Of a stretch of 51,258 nt of DNA, positions 8,094-17,664 are shown piece by piece; within the stretch, counting starts at the first letter, position 1; every line of letters begins with the position of its first letter. Source of the stretch: Archangium sp. (lineage in GTDB: Bacteria > Myxococcota > Myxococcia > Myxococcales > Myxococcaceae). The position numbers were made by a program, and so were the translations under genes. Where the stretch lies: the NCBI GenBank assembly GCA_030681645.1, contig JAUXRX010000061.1, positions 1-51,258 of the forward strand, given 5' to 3'. The notes under the pieces were generated by a model, which did not search any database, was not told the DNA's origin, and saw nothing but the letters and a program-made list of their open reading frames with translations.

Positions 8094-11000
8094 CCGGAAG
8101 ATCGAGGCCGCGGCGAAGGCCACGAGGGATCGCCTCACCGCCGCGCGCGCGGCCAACGATGACGACGAGCTGGCGCGCGCGCTGGTACGCCAGGCGGTGC
8201 TGCGAATCAGCCTCGGCGAAGAGGCGCTGGGCGCGCTGCGCGACGAGCCCTGGCCCACGCGCGCCGTGCCCCGCTCGATCGTCGCGACGTTCTACGCCGT
8301 CGCGCTCGAGCAGTACCTGTCGAATGGCGCATGGGAGTTCTCCCACCGCGAGAAGATCGAGACGACCGGCCGTCTCGACCTGACGCGCATGACCGCCGAC
8401 CAGCTCCGCGAGGAGCTCGAGCGCGCCTGGGCCGGCCCCTGGGAGAGCCGCGACGCGCTCGGCGCCGTCCCGCTCGCCTCGCTCTCGGACCTCTTCGCCG
8501 CCAATGACTTCCCCCCCGGCGTGCGCGATTCGCTGCGCGACTTCGTCACCGTCCAGCGCGCGCGCGGCATCGGCAGCGCCAACGTCTGGAGCGAGAAGGA
8601 CCGCAACGAGCTCTACCGCGTACCGCTCGACTCGCTGCTCGGCGCGGGCGCCCCGCAGGGCCCCCACCCCCTCGTGCGCGCCGTGGCGCTGCTCGCAGAC
8701 CTCGAGGCCTGGCACGGCAAGGCCGGCCGCAAGGAAGGCGCGCTGTTCGCCCGCTCCGAGCGGCTGCGCATCCTCTACGCGGCCTTCACCGACGCAGCCC
8801 CGCGCGCGAAGGTGGTCGCTGCGCTGCTCGCGCGCGTCACCGCCGATTCCGCGCTGCCGCTTTCCGCCTGGGTCCGCGCCGCGGGGGCACACTGGCTGCG
8901 CGACAGCGGCCAGACGCAGCAGGCGCGCGACGTCGCCGCCGAGGGGGCCCGCGCCCACCCCAGGACGCTCGGAGGGCGGAACTGCCAGGCCCTCGTCGCC
9001 GAGCTCGAGGCGCCGGCCTTCCAGCTCGAGGCCCCGCTCTCCGATGGCCCGCGCAAGCCGTCCCTCACCCTGTCTGCGAAGAACCTGCCTCGGCTCCACT
9101 TTCGCGCGTTCAGGCTCGACGCCGACGTCCTCGGCCGCGGCTGGGAAGTGCTGCCCGAAGCAGACCGGCTGCGCGCCGCGCTGGCGACCAAGCCCGTCGC
9201 CCGCTGGTCCGTCGACCTCCCGGCCACGCCCGACCTCGAGTTCCACAAGACCCACGTGACGCCGCCGCTCGACGCGCCCGGCGCGTACCTCGTGGCCGCC
9301 TCGGCGCTGGAGTCCTTCAAGGATGAGAAGAACCAGGTCGTCGGCACCTTCTTCGTGGTCTCCGACCTGGTGATGACCGTCACGCAGCTCGCCGCGAAGG
9401 GCACCCTCGAGGTCACCGTGCGCGACGGCGCGACGGGCGCCCCGGTGCCAGGCGTTGCGGTGACGCTGTCGAGCGCACAGGAAGAGAAGCTTCCCCGGGT
9501 CGTCACCCGCGGCCTCACCGACGCGCAGGGCCTGGTTCGGCTCACGGGCACGATGGACAGCGACGACACCTCGTTCCTCCTCGCTCGCAAGGGGGCGCAC
9601 CTCGCCGTCGACCCGCGGGGACGCTCGTTCTGGGGACAGGAGCGGGCGCGCGCGCGCGAATCGGCGCTCCTCTACACCGACCGCGCCATCTACCGCCCCG
9701 CGCAGACCCTCAAGTGGAAGGTGGTCGCCTGGCGCGCCGCGGCCGCCAGCGACGAGCTCAAGGTGGTGCCCAACACCGAGGTGAAGGTGGTGCTCACCGA
9801 CGCCAACGGCCAGGAGATCGCCGCGCTCAAGGTGCGCACCAACGAGTTCGGCTCGGCGTCGGGCGAATTCCCGATCCCCACGGGGCGAATGCTGGGCTCC
9901 TGGCACCTCTCGGCGCGCGGCACCTCGGTCGGCGTGCGCGTCGAGGAATACAAGCGCCCCACCTTCGAGGTGACCTTCAGGGACACCGGCGCCGCGATGA
10001 AGCTGAACGCGCCCGTCACGCTCCAGGGCGAGGCGCGGTACTACTTCGGGCTGCCCGTGACCGCCGGCAAGGTGAAGTGGCGCGTCAAGCGCGAGCCCGT
10101 CTTCCCCTGGTGGTTCCGGTGGTGGTCGCCGCCCGCCCGCACCCAGGTCATCGCCACCGGGGAGAGCGCGCTGCGGCCCGATGGCACCTTCTCTCTCGAC
10201 TTCACGCCCGAGGCCGATCCCTCGCAGCCGCGCGACGTCACCTGGCGCTTCCGCGCCGAGGCCGACGTCACCGAGGACGGCGGCGAGACCCGCAGTGCTT
10301 CGCAGCAGCGGCGCCTCGGCGCGGTGTCGGTACAGGCGAGCTTCGACGAGGGGCCCGGCTTCCTCCCCGAGCAGGCGCCCGCAGTCGTCACCATTCGCCG
10401 CACCAACCTCGACGGCGAAGGGCGCGCCGGCAAGGGCCAGTGGCGCCTGGTGGCGTTGCAGCAGCCCGCGGCACCCGTGAGCTGGGCTGACGAGCCGGTG
10501 GTGCGCTCACCCTTCGAGAAGCCGCGCGCGTTCGTCACGCCAGGCGACGCGGTGCGCTCGCGCGCCACCGCCACGGCCGACGTCGCGGCGACGCTGCGGA
10601 GCTGGGCCGACGGGAAGCAGGTGGCGTCCGGAGAGGCGACTCACGACGCGAGCGGCGCGGCCGAGGCGAAGCTGCCCGCCCTGCCCCCCGGCGCGTACCG
10701 CCTGCGCTACGAGACGAAGGACGAGGCGGGCACGACACTCTCGATCGCCACCGAGCTGGTGGTGTCCGGCGCGACGACCTTCCCCCTCGCCGTCCCCGCG
10801 TGGCTGAGGGCCGAGTCGTCCACCTCGCACGTGGGGACGACCGCGCGCTTCCTCGTCGGATCGGGTGTCCCCGGCCAGCAACTGCTGTTCGAGGTCTTGC
10901 GCGGCGGAAAGGTCATCGAGCGCCGGTGGCTCGTCGCCGGTCGCGACCCGGCGTGGGTGGAGCGCGCCACGAAGCCCGAGGACCGGGGCGGCTACTCGGT

Positions 11001-13911
11001 GCGCGTCACCGCGGTGCGCGACTGGGCGCTGGCCGCCTTCACCGAGACCATCGACGTCCCGTGGGACGACAAGGCGCTCACCGTGGAGTTCTCCACCTTC
11101 CGCGACACGCTGCGGCCAGGCACGAAGGAGCAGTTCCGCGTCACGGTGAAGGGCCAGGGCAGGCTGCTCGAGCCGCGCGCCGCCGAGCTGCTCGCGTCGA
11201 TGTACGACAAGTCGCTCGACGTGTTCGCGCCCTTCTCACCGCCGCGCGTCGCGTGGTTCTACCCGGTGCGCAGCTCGAGGCTGGACCTGTCGAGCAGCCT
11301 CTCCGGCTCCGCCCCGCACGACCTGTCCACCGGGCAGTGGTTCGAGCTGCCGAGAGAGGAGTTCTTCAAGGAAGACAGCATCGGCGTGTTCGGTCTCTGG
11401 CTCGGGCTGTCCGGCGTCGGCTTCGGCGGCGGAGGGTACGGCATGGGCATCGGTGACCTCGGCACCTCGGGGGGCGGCAGCGTCAACCTGCGGCAAAAGC
11501 GCTTCAACACCATCCAGGTGATCCGTGGAGCCGCCGCGCCCGGGCAGCCGCCGGCCACCGTCGAACTCCAGGCGCCCACCACGCCACCGGCCGCCGCCGC
11601 GGAGGTGCGGTCCAACTTCGCGGAGACCGCCTTCTTCTCGCCGCACCTGGTGCTGGGAGAACAGGGCGAGGTCTCCTTCGAGGTGCCCGCGCCCGACTCG
11701 GTGACGGCGTGGAACCTGTGGGTCGAGGCCCTCACCCGCGACCTGCGCGGCGGCTCGGCGTCGGCCACGGTGCGCACGGTGAAGGACCTCATGGTCCGCC
11801 CCGCCCTGCCCCGCTTTCTGCGCGAGGGCGACAAGGCGGCGCTGAAGATCGTCGTCAACAACGCCGGGAAGAAGGACCTCGCGGGTGAGGTGCGCGTCAC
11901 GCTGTTCGACCCCGCGACGAACCGCGACGTCGCCGCGGAGTTCGGCGTGAAGGACGTGCCGCTGCCCTTCTCGATGAAGGCGGGCCAGAGCGTCACGCTG
12001 ACGGTGATGCTCGACGCACCCCGGCGCGTGGGCGACGTGGCGGTGAAGGTGGTGGCGAAGGCAGGTGACCTGTCTGACGGCGAGCTGCGCGCCATTCCCC
12101 TGCTCCCGTCCCGCATGCGGCTCGCGCAGTCCCGCTTCGTCGCGCTCGAGGGCCCGGCGCCGCGCACGCTGTCCTTCGAGGCGCTGGTGAAGGAGGCCGA
12201 CCCCACCCGCGTCGACGAGCAGCTGGTGGTGACGGTCGACGCGCAGCTCTTCTCCAGCGTGCTCTCGGCGCTGCCCTACCTGGTGCGCTACCCGTACGAG
12301 TGCACCGAGCAGACGCTCAACCGCTTCCTGTCCACCGGCATCGTGGCCAGCGTGTTCCGCGACCACCCGTCACTCTCGAAGCTGTCGAAGACGAAGAGGA
12401 AGACGCCGTACGAGCCGTTCGACGCCATCGACCCCAACCGCAAGGCCGGGCTCGAGGAGACGCCGTGGCTCGCCGAGGCGAAGGGCGGCTCGGGCGACGG
12501 GCTCGAGCTGGTGGCGATGCTGGACCCGGCGGCCGTCGAGGCGGAGCAGCGCGCAGCGCTCAAGAAGCTCGAGAAGATGCAGCTGGCCGACGGCTCGTTC
12601 CCCTGGTTCCCCGGCGGCCGCTCGTCGCCGGGCATGACGCTGTACCTGCTGCAGGGCTTCGCGCGCGCGGTCGAGTTCAAGATCGAGGTTCCCCGCTGGA
12701 CCGTCACCAACGCCTGGCGCGCCGTGGGCACCTGGTACCGCGCCGAGCTCACCGCGTGCCTGAAGAAGGACGAGTGCAGCCTGCACGACGTCACCACGCT
12801 GGTGCACGCGGCCTCGGCGTACCCCGACGACTCGTGGCTCGGTGGCGCGCTCAGCCCCGCGGAGCGCGCGGCCCTGCTCGAGTACAGCTTCCGCCACTGG
12901 AAGGAGCAGCCGCCGTACCTGAAGGGCCTGCTCGCGCTCACCCTCGAGCGCGCCGGCCGGCCCGCGGACGCGAAGAAGGTGTTCGACAGCGTGATGGACG
13001 CGGCGAAGACCACGCCTGACGAGGGCACCTTCTGGCAGCCCAGCGACCGGAGTTGGCTCTGGTACCACGACACCATCGAGGGCCACGCCTTCGCGTTGCG
13101 CGCGTTGATGGAGCTGTCGCCGAAGGACCCGCGCCGCGCGGGCCTGGTGCAGTGGCTGCTGCTCAACAAGAAGCTCAACCACTGGAAGTCGACGCGCGCG
13201 TCGGCCGAGGCCATCTACGCGCTGGTGAAGTACCTGGAGACCGAGAAGGCGCTCGGCCTGCGCGAGGAGACGACCGTGACGGTGGGCGCGGTGACGAAGC
13301 AGTTCGTCTTCGCTCCCGACGACGCGGGGCGCCAACAGCAGCTCGTACTCGAGGGGAACGCGCTCGACGCGAAGTCGATGGCGACGGTGACGGTGACGAA
13401 GGCGACGAAGGGCCTGCAGTTCGCGTCGGCGACCTGGCACTTCTCCACCGACCGGCTGCCCGAGAAGGGGGCCGGCGACCTGTTCCAGGTGAAGCGCACG
13501 TACTTCAAGCGCGTGAAGCAGGGCCCGCAGGTGACGCTGCAGCCGTTGACCGAGGGCGCGCGGCTCGAGCCGGGCGACGAGCTCGAGGTGCAGCTGGTCA
13601 TTCGGGCGAAGCAGCGCGCGGAGTACGTGCACCTGAGAGATCCACGCGGCGCCGGCTTCGAGCCCGACGTGGGCGTCTCGCGGTACCGATGGGAGTCCGG
13701 TCTGTACTGGTACGAGGAGCTGCGCGACTCGGGCACGAACTTCTTCTTCGAGTCGCTCCCGGCCGGCGAGTACACGCTGAAGTACCGGGTGCGCGCGGCG
13801 ATGGGCGGCGCCTTCCGCGTGGGGCCGGCGACGCTGCAGTCGATGTACGCGCCCGAGTTCACCGCGTACTCGGCGGGGCACCTGCTCACCGTCGGCACCG
13901 GCGGGCGCTGA
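8017..13911 (+). CDS. Giant bacterial alpha-2-macroglobulin family protein (A2M-1), thioester motif kept
   Basis: 1,964 residues. A short signal peptide (MLPVLALLVLSQA) without a lipobox predicts export as a soluble or periplasmic protein. A helical N-terminal region of ~180 residues is followed by beta domains; the MG2 hallmark LLYTDRAIYRPAQTLKWK is near residue 552. A Gly-rich then Pro-rich flexible stretch (~1140-1195) precedes the A2M domain (NFAETAFFSPHLVLGEQGEV, ~1200), and the alpha/alpha thioester domain has C1429-T-E-Q1432 in RYPYECTEQT. A C-terminal receptor-binding-like domain ends MYAPEFTAYS. A2Ms trap proteases after bait cleavage and crosslink them through the thioester; the flexible stretch is a candidate bait. 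The PBP1C gene often paired with bacterial A2M is absent. It ends with no gap against the convergent membrane-protein gene. Confidence 0.93.
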   Translation: MLPVLALLVLSQATPSWKDIDKLVDDRKIEAAAKATRDRLTAARAANDDDELARALVRQAVLRISLGEEALGALRDEPWPTRAVPRSIVATFYAVALEQYLSNGAWEFSHREKIETTGRLDLTRMTADQLREELERAWAGPWESRDALGAVPLASLSDLFAANDFPPGVRDSLRDFVTVQRARGIGSANVWSEKDRNELYRVPLDSLLGAGAPQGPHPLVRAVALLADLEAWHGKAGRKEGALFARSERLRILYAAFTDAAPRAKVVAALLARVTADSALPLSAWVRAAGAHWLRDSGQTQQARDVAAEGARAHPRTLGGRNCQALVAELEAPAFQLEAPLSDGPRKPSLTLSAKNLPRLHFRAFRLDADVLGRGWEVLPEADRLRAALATKPVARWSVDLPATPDLEFHKTHVTPPLDAPGAYLVAASALESFKDEKNQVVGTFFVVSDLVMTVTQLAAKGTLEVTVRDGATGAPVPGVAVTLSSAQEEKLPRVVTRGLTDAQGLVRLTGTMDSDDTSFLLARKGAHLAVDPRGRSFWGQERARARESALLYTDRAIYRPAQTLKWKVVAWRAAAASDELKVVPNTEVKVVLTDANGQEIAALKVRTNEFGSASGEFPIPTGRMLGSWHLSARGTSVGVRVEEYKRPTFEVTFRDTGAAMKLNAPVTLQGEARYYFGLPVTAGKVKWRVKREPVFPWWFRWWSPPARTQVIATGESALRPDGTFSLDFTPEADPSQPRDVTWRFRAEADVTEDGGETRSASQQRRLGAVSVQASFDEGPGFLPEQAPAVVTIRRTNLDGEGRAGKGQWRLVALQQPAAPVSWADEPVVRSPFEKPRAFVTPGDAVRSRATATADVAATLRSWADGKQVASGEATHDASGAAEAKLPALPPGAYRLRYETKDEAGTTLSIATELVVSGATTFPLAVPAWLRAESSTSHVGTTARFLVGSGVPGQQLLFEVLRGGKVIERRWLVAGRDPAWVERATKPEDRGGYSVRVTAVRDWALAAFTETIDVPWDDKALTVEFSTFRDTLRPGTKEQFRVTVKGQGRLLEPRAAELLASMYDKSLDVFAPFSPPRVAWFYPVRSSRLDLSSSLSGSAPHDLSTGQWFELPREEFFKEDSIGVFGLWLGLSGVGFGGGGYGMGIGDLGTSGGGSVNLRQKRFNTIQVIRGAAAPGQPPATVELQAPTTPPAAAAEVRSNFAETAFFSPHLVLGEQGEVSFEVPAPDSVTAWNLWVEALTRDLRGGSASATVRTVKDLMVRPALPRFLREGDKAALKIVVNNAGKKDLAGEVRVTLFDPATNRDVAAEFGVKDVPLPFSMKAGQSVTLTVMLDAPRRVGDVAVKVVAKAGDLSDGELRAIPLLPSRMRLAQSRFVALEGPAPRTLSFEALVKEADPTRVDEQLVVTVDAQLFSSVLSALPYLVRYPYECTEQTLNRFLSTGIVASVFRDHPSLSKLSKTKRKTPYEPFDAIDPNRKAGLEETPWLAEAKGGSGDGLELVAMLDPAAVEAEQRAALKKLEKMQLADGSFPWFPGGRSSPGMTLYLLQGFARAVEFKIEVPRWTVTNAWRAVGTWYRAELTACLKKDECSLHDVTTLVHAASAYPDDSWLGGALSPAERAALLEYSFRHWKEQPPYLKGLLALTLERAGRPADAKKVFDSVMDAAKTTPDEGTFWQPSDRSWLWYHDTIEGHAFALRALMELSPKDPRRAGLVQWLLLNKKLNHWKSTRASAEAIYALVKYLETEKALGLREETTVTVGAVTKQFVFAPDDAGRQQQLVLEGNALDAKSMATVTVTKATKGLQFASATWHFSTDRLPEKGAGDLFQVKRTYFKRVKQGPQVTLQPLTEGARLEPGDELEVQLVIRAKQRAEYVHLRDPRGAGFEPDVGVSRYRWESGLYWYEELRDSGTNFFFESLPAGEYTLKYRVRAAMGGAFRVGPATLQSMYAPEFTAYSAGHLLTVGTGGR

Positions 13912-14601
13912 CTACTCTGCTGACGCCTGGGCGAGTTGGAACACCGCGATCACCAGCGTCCACGCTTCGTCTTCTGGCGTTCGCTCCGTCAGCAGATGGG
14001 TCACGAGCTGGCTGGGCGAGGGCGTGCGCGCTGAAGCAGCGGCGCGAGGGGTGTTGAGCGTCGCCACCTCGCGGCCGCGAACGACGAGCGGGGCTCCGGG
14101 CAGAAAGGTCCCCAGCTGCGCGCCGTCGGGTGCGGTGATCGGGGCTTCGCCTTTCTTGAAGGTTCCGAGCACCGTGCCGTTGAGCGTGGCGCGCCAGGCG
14201 CCGCCCGCGAGCACCAACTCCAGGCGGTGCGCCGAGGTCATGGCGAGCACCCTGCCGTCGGCGCCGTCATTCTTCGTCTCGACGCTGAACACGAGCAACC
14301 AGCCTGAGGGCGCGCGGCTCGAGGGCACGTGGCCTGCGGCCTGGTCGCTGCGCCCGAACATGCTCGTCGTGTACGTCGAGTGGCCGACCCACTCGCGGGT
14401 CAGCTCACCCAGCGACGTGCTGTCCCACGGGAGGAGGTCGGTGATCGTCCCCGACTTCACCGCCGCGATCGTCTGGTGCATCTCAGCGTTCCCACCGCGG
14501 TACTTGATGTAGAGAAAGAGCAGGAACAGCGGCACGACCACGAAGGCGATGAACGCCACGACCAGCACGGTGAGCACTTCGATGATCGCTCTGCCATCCA
14601 T
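13912..14601 (-). CDS. Membrane-anchored protein of unknown function
   Basis: 229 residues with one strong N-terminal membrane segment (about 8-33, VLTVLVVAFIAFVVVPLFLL) and a hydrophilic, beta-rich remainder. I recognise no family. The C-terminal third has paired VLGTFKKGE and QLGTFLPG motifs that could be small beta hairpins. It is convergent with A2M-1, the stop codons abutting at 13911/13912, and its start lies opposite the LysR remnant. Likely inner-membrane anchored; the role is unknown. Confidence 0.7.
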   Translation of the reverse strand: MDGRAIIEVLTVLVVAFIAFVVVPLFLLFLYIKYRGGNAEMHQTIAAVKSGTITDLLPWDSTSLGELTREWVGHSTYTTSMFGRSDQAAGHVPSSRAPSGWLLVFSVETKNDGADGRVLAMTSAHRLELVLAGGAWRATLNGTVLGTFKKGEAPITAPDGAQLGTFLPGAPLVVRGREVATLNTPRAAASARTPSPSQLVTHLLTERTPEDEAWTLVIAVFQLAQASAE

Positions 14602-14616
14602 GGAACGGCTCTTACC

Positions 14617-14904
14617 TTGGATCGAGCGGACTACCTGCTACTTCGCCTCTTCGAAGCGGTGGGCGCTGCGACCAGCCTCAAGGTGCCGCGCACCACGGTC
14701 GGGCCGCGCCTGGAACGCATCGGGGCGCGGCTCACAGACGAAGCGCGCGACCTCTGGTTGTTGACGCTGCCCGAGCTGCGCAGCAACAGCCGCGTTCGGG
14801 CGTTCATGGTTCACGTCTTCGACGCCTTCAAGCCGCACCAGGCCGCGCTCGACGGCATGCTCCCGGGGCGTCAGCGGCCTCGAGGAAGCGCGCGCGCCGG
14901 CTGA
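14617..14904 (+). pseudogene. LysR-type regulator remnant with internal deletion
   Basis: A 95-codon frame from TTG 14617. The first part (ADYLLLRLFEAVGA, then VPRTTVGPRLERIGARL) matches the LysR N-terminal HTH and linker helix. It passes directly into DLWLLTLPELRSNSRVRAFM, the typical C-terminal end of a LysR effector domain. About 200 residues of HTH and effector domain are missing, including part of the first HTH helices. It is therefore a decayed regulator, not a working one. No neighbouring target operon is obvious. Confidence 0.6.
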
Positions 14905-14959
14905 CTCGTTGACTGCGCTCAACGCCGGTCGGTTTGAACAAAACCTCAGAGGCTGGCGG

Positions 14960-15418
14960 TCACGGGCGGCGGCGCCAACCGCTCCATTGCGGGATGCCGT
15001 TGTCATCCCTGAGCTTGAGCACCTGGTCTCCCTTGACGACCTCGGCCGCGATGAGCGCCGGCTTTCCAGCCACCGTCACGCGTGAAGCCTTCACCTCGAC
15101 CTTGTCCTTCGGCTCCAGCTTCAGCTCCTGGTTGTCGAGGTACCACGCGGGGCCGAGGTGGACGGAGATCGACTCCTTGTCGGTCTTCAGCATCAGGTGG
15201 ACGCCGGCCGACATCCCCTGAAGCGGAGTGATGCGCTCGACCTTCTCGATCTCGCCCTTCACCGTCTCGACCGTCCTGGGGTCGTACAGGCGTTGGTACG
15301 GGCCGGCCGCGCCCCACCCGCGCCCGCCCGGTCTGGGCCCCCCCTGGGCAAACGAAGCGGCAGCCAGCAGTGCCGAGACGACGACGGCGACCCTCTTCAG
15401 CGATCTGAACATGTTCAT
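14960..15418 (-). CDS. Small exported protein in a cytochrome operon
   Basis: 152 residues with an N-terminal signal peptide (hydrophobic VAVVVSALLAAASFA, predicted cleavage before QGGPRP). The mature protein is beta-rich with conserved-looking motifs: TVKGEIEKVERITPL, GVHLMLKTDKESISVHLGPAWYL and KVEVKASRVTVAGKPALIAAEV. That strand order suggests a small OB-fold-like domain of a kind found beside multihaem cytochromes; the molecular function is not known to me. The start is 9 bp after the stop of the di-haem cytochrome gene, so the two form an operon. ATG at residue 3 is an alternative start. Confidence 0.75.
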   Translation of the reverse strand: MNMFRSLKRVAVVVSALLAAASFAQGGPRPGGRGWGAAGPYQRLYDPRTVETVKGEIEKVERITPLQGMSAGVHLMLKTDKESISVHLGPAWYLDNQELKLEPKDKVEVKASRVTVAGKPALIAAEVVKGDQVLKLRDDNGIPQWSGWRRRP

Positions 15419-15427
15419 TCTCCCTGC

Positions 15428-16189
15428 TCACTTCTTCGCGAGGGCCTGGTGACAGCCGGTGCAGGAGAGCAGCAATTCCCCGTACACCTTCCCGCGCGCA
15501 CTCTTTTCCACGTTCCGCGCAGCAGCTGCGGCGGCATGCGTTTCATCTGCGAGCTTCGCGACCGCTCTGGTGACGGTCTGCGTGGGGGAGATGGTGCCCG
15601 GCGTCAGCGGCGCGTCGGACATCACCTCGGCGCCCTTCACCCACGCCTCGTCGGACGGGGTCACCAGGCCCAGCCACATCAGGTCCATCGCCCACTGGTG
15701 GCGCAGCATGTGGGGCGGGTTGCCGCTGCCCTCTGCGGGCGGCTCGCCCACCGGCGTCACCTTCGGACCGCCCAGCTTCTCGTGGCACGCGGCGCAAGCG
15801 GCGCCCGTCGCACCCAGCGAGGCCGCGGCCGCCTCGAGCGTCGCGGCGTCACGCCCGAGGCGCGCGGAGTCCTTCATCGCGTCGACGCCGCCCTTCCAGT
15901 TCTCGGGGTACTCCGCCGCCAGCTCGTGCTCCGCCATCCACACCGCGCTCGCCTTGAAGTCGCCCAGCTTGCCGTCGATGACGGCCTTCTTCAGCTCGGC
16001 GCTCTTGAGGAAGTGCTCGCTCATGTGCGCGGGCACGGTCGGCGTCACTGCCGGGGCGGGCAGCGGCACTGCCTCGGAGACGGGCCCGGCGGTGAGGGGC
16101 GTCGGCGATGACTCGACCTTCTTGTCGCAGCCGAAGAGGGCGAGGGCGAGGAACGTGAACCGGAGCGGGTGTTTGATGACAGGACGCAT
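15428..16189 (-). CDS. Di-haem c-type cytochrome lipoprotein
   Basis: 253 residues from ATG 16189. An N-terminal hydrophobic stretch ends in a lipobox with C21 (ALFGC), so the protein is anchored outside the inner membrane. Two haem-binding CxxCH motifs are visible: C132-A-A-C135-H136 and C243-T-G-C246-H247, the second almost at the C terminus. Between and around them are Met- and His-rich helices (HMSEHF, HQWAMDLMW). It should carry electrons in the periplasm; the partner is unknown. It is first in an operon with the small exported protein and divergent from the glutaredoxin–CcdA-like fusion, fitting a redox theme, since c-type haem attachment needs reduced cysteine thiols. Confidence 0.88.
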   Translation of the reverse strand: MRPVIKHPLRFTFLALALFGCDKKVESSPTPLTAGPVSEAVPLPAPAVTPTVPAHMSEHFLKSAELKKAVIDGKLGDFKASAVWMAEHELAAEYPENWKGGVDAMKDSARLGRDAATLEAAAASLGATGAACAACHEKLGGPKVTPVGEPPAEGSGNPPHMLRHQWAMDLMWLGLVTPSDEAWVKGAEVMSDAPLTPGTISPTQTVTRAVAKLADETHAAAAAARNVEKSARGKVYGELLLSCTGCHQALAKK

Positions 16190-16327
16190 GTGGTGGCCTC
16201 GACCACCTGGGTTGCACTCTCCGCGCCACCCTCGCCGACGCAGGCGGTGCGCGTCCGAGGGTTGTGCCGCAGCGCGTGCGGGTGGTGGCCGCCCTGCATG
16301 GTCTGGGGGCGGCGGTAGGAGACCTGC

Positions 16328-17470
16328 ATGTCCCGGCTGCTCTTCCTGCTCCTGGTCCTCGCCGCGCAGCAGGCCCACGCGGAGGAGGTCGTCCTCTTCA
16401 GTCGCACGGGTTGCCCTCACTGCGTGGAGGCGCACCGCTTCCTCGACGAGCTGGTGAGCGCGCAGCCTGGCCTCACCGTTTCGGTCCAGGAGGTCGATCG
16501 CGATCCTGCGGCGCTGCGGCGGCTGCAGGCGCTGGCCGCGGAGCGCGGCGAGACGGTCCCCGGGGTGCCGGCGATGTTGATCGGCGGGCAGCTCGTGTTC
16601 GGCTTCGACCGCCCGGAGACCACCGGCGTCCGCATCAGGGCGCTGCTCGAGCGTCAGTCGCCCCCTGACGAGGTGGGGGCGGCGATGGTGTGCACCGCGG
16701 ACGCCGAGCAGTGCGAGGAAGGGACCGTCGACGCGCCGATCATCGGGAAGCTGCGGGCCAGCGAGCTGGGCATGCCCCTCTTCACCCTGCTGGTGGGGCT
16801 GCTCGACGGCTTCAACCCCTGCGCGATGTGGGTGCTGTTGTTCCTGCTCTCGCTGTTGGTGAACATGAAGAGCCGCCCCCGCATGGCGCTGGTGGCGGGC
16901 ACCTTCGTGCTGGTGAGCGGGCTGGTCTACTTCGCCTTCATGGCGGCGTGGCTCAACGTCTTCCTCCTGCTCGGGTTCTCCAGGGCCGTGCAGATCGTCC
17001 TGGCCGTGGTGGCGGTGGTGGTGGGCGGCCTCAACGTGAAGGAGTTCTTCGCCTTCCAGCGTGGGCCGTCTCTGACCATTCCGGAGTCGGCGAAGCCGGG
17101 CATCGCCGCGCGCGTCAGGAAGATCCTGCAGGCCGAGCACCTCGCCGGAGCGCTGGTGGGCGTGGTGGTGCTGGCGGTGCTGGTCAACTTCGTCGAGCTG
17201 CTCTGCACCGCCGGCTTCCCCGCCGTGTACACCCACGTGCTGACCGCCCAGGGGCTGCCGGTCTGGAAGAACTACGCGTACCTGGGCCTCTACAACCTCG
17301 CGTACGTCGTCGACGACGGCTTGATGGTGACCATCGCGGTGGTGACGCTGAGCCGGCGGCGGCTGCAGGAGCGCGAGGGGCGCTGGCTCAAGCTGATCAG
17401 CGGCGCGGTGATGCTGGCGCTGGCCCTGGTGCTCTTCTTCAAGCCTGCCTGGCTGGCAGCGCTGGGCTGA
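16328..17470 (+). CDS. Glutaredoxin/thioredoxin – CcdA/DsbD-like membrane fusion
   Basis: 380 residues. A signal peptide (about 1-18) leads into a glutaredoxin-like domain with C29-P-H-C32 and the cis-Pro region VPAMLIGG. From about residue 145 there are roughly six membrane segments with C165 in GFNPCAMW and C293 in VELLCTAGFP, positioned like the membrane cysteine pair of CcdA/DsbD. The likely job is to pass electrons across the inner membrane to its own periplasmic CPHC domain, reducing thiols such as apocytochrome or metal-binding cysteines. A CDAEQCEE-type pair (VCTADAEQC) in the linker may relay. It is divergent from the di-haem cytochrome gene. This single-chain arrangement differs from DsbD, where the thioredoxin domain is C-terminal. 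Confidence 0.85.
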   Translation: MSRLLFLLLVLAAQQAHAEEVVLFSRTGCPHCVEAHRFLDELVSAQPGLTVSVQEVDRDPAALRRLQALAAERGETVPGVPAMLIGGQLVFGFDRPETTGVRIRALLERQSPPDEVGAAMVCTADAEQCEEGTVDAPIIGKLRASELGMPLFTLLVGLLDGFNPCAMWVLLFLLSLLVNMKSRPRMALVAGTFVLVSGLVYFAFMAAWLNVFLLLGFSRAVQIVLAVVAVVVGGLNVKEFFAFQRGPSLTIPESAKPGIAARVRKILQAEHLAGALVGVVVLAVLVNFVELLCTAGFPAVYTHVLTAQGLPVWKNYAYLGLYNLAYVVDDGLMVTIAVVTLSRRRLQEREGRWLKLISGAVMLALALVLFFKPAWLAALG

Positions 17471-17664
17471 TCCGCCCCCTGGCCGCCGCAGTGCGCGGAA
17501 GCCGGTCGCTTCGGCCAGACCTTCGAGCGCTTCGCGTCCGAGGAAGGAGAGCTTTTTCATCGCAGATCCACGATGATGAGAGGGCACCAATCAAGGCCTT
17601 CAGCGGCGCACCGCGCGCGGCTCGAGGCACCCGGGAGTCTGTTGATGCTGTGCGTCGCCTTCGC

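Noticed and set aside
7963..9906. 647-residue minus-strand frame opposite A2M-1
   Set aside because: Arg/Gly/His-rich composition typical of antisense frames in high-GC genes; no start signal or domain.
17471..17664. Minus-strand frame starting MKKLSFLGREALEGLAEA
   Set aside because: No ribosome-binding site or recognisable domain, and the frame continues as antisense of the glutaredoxin fusion.
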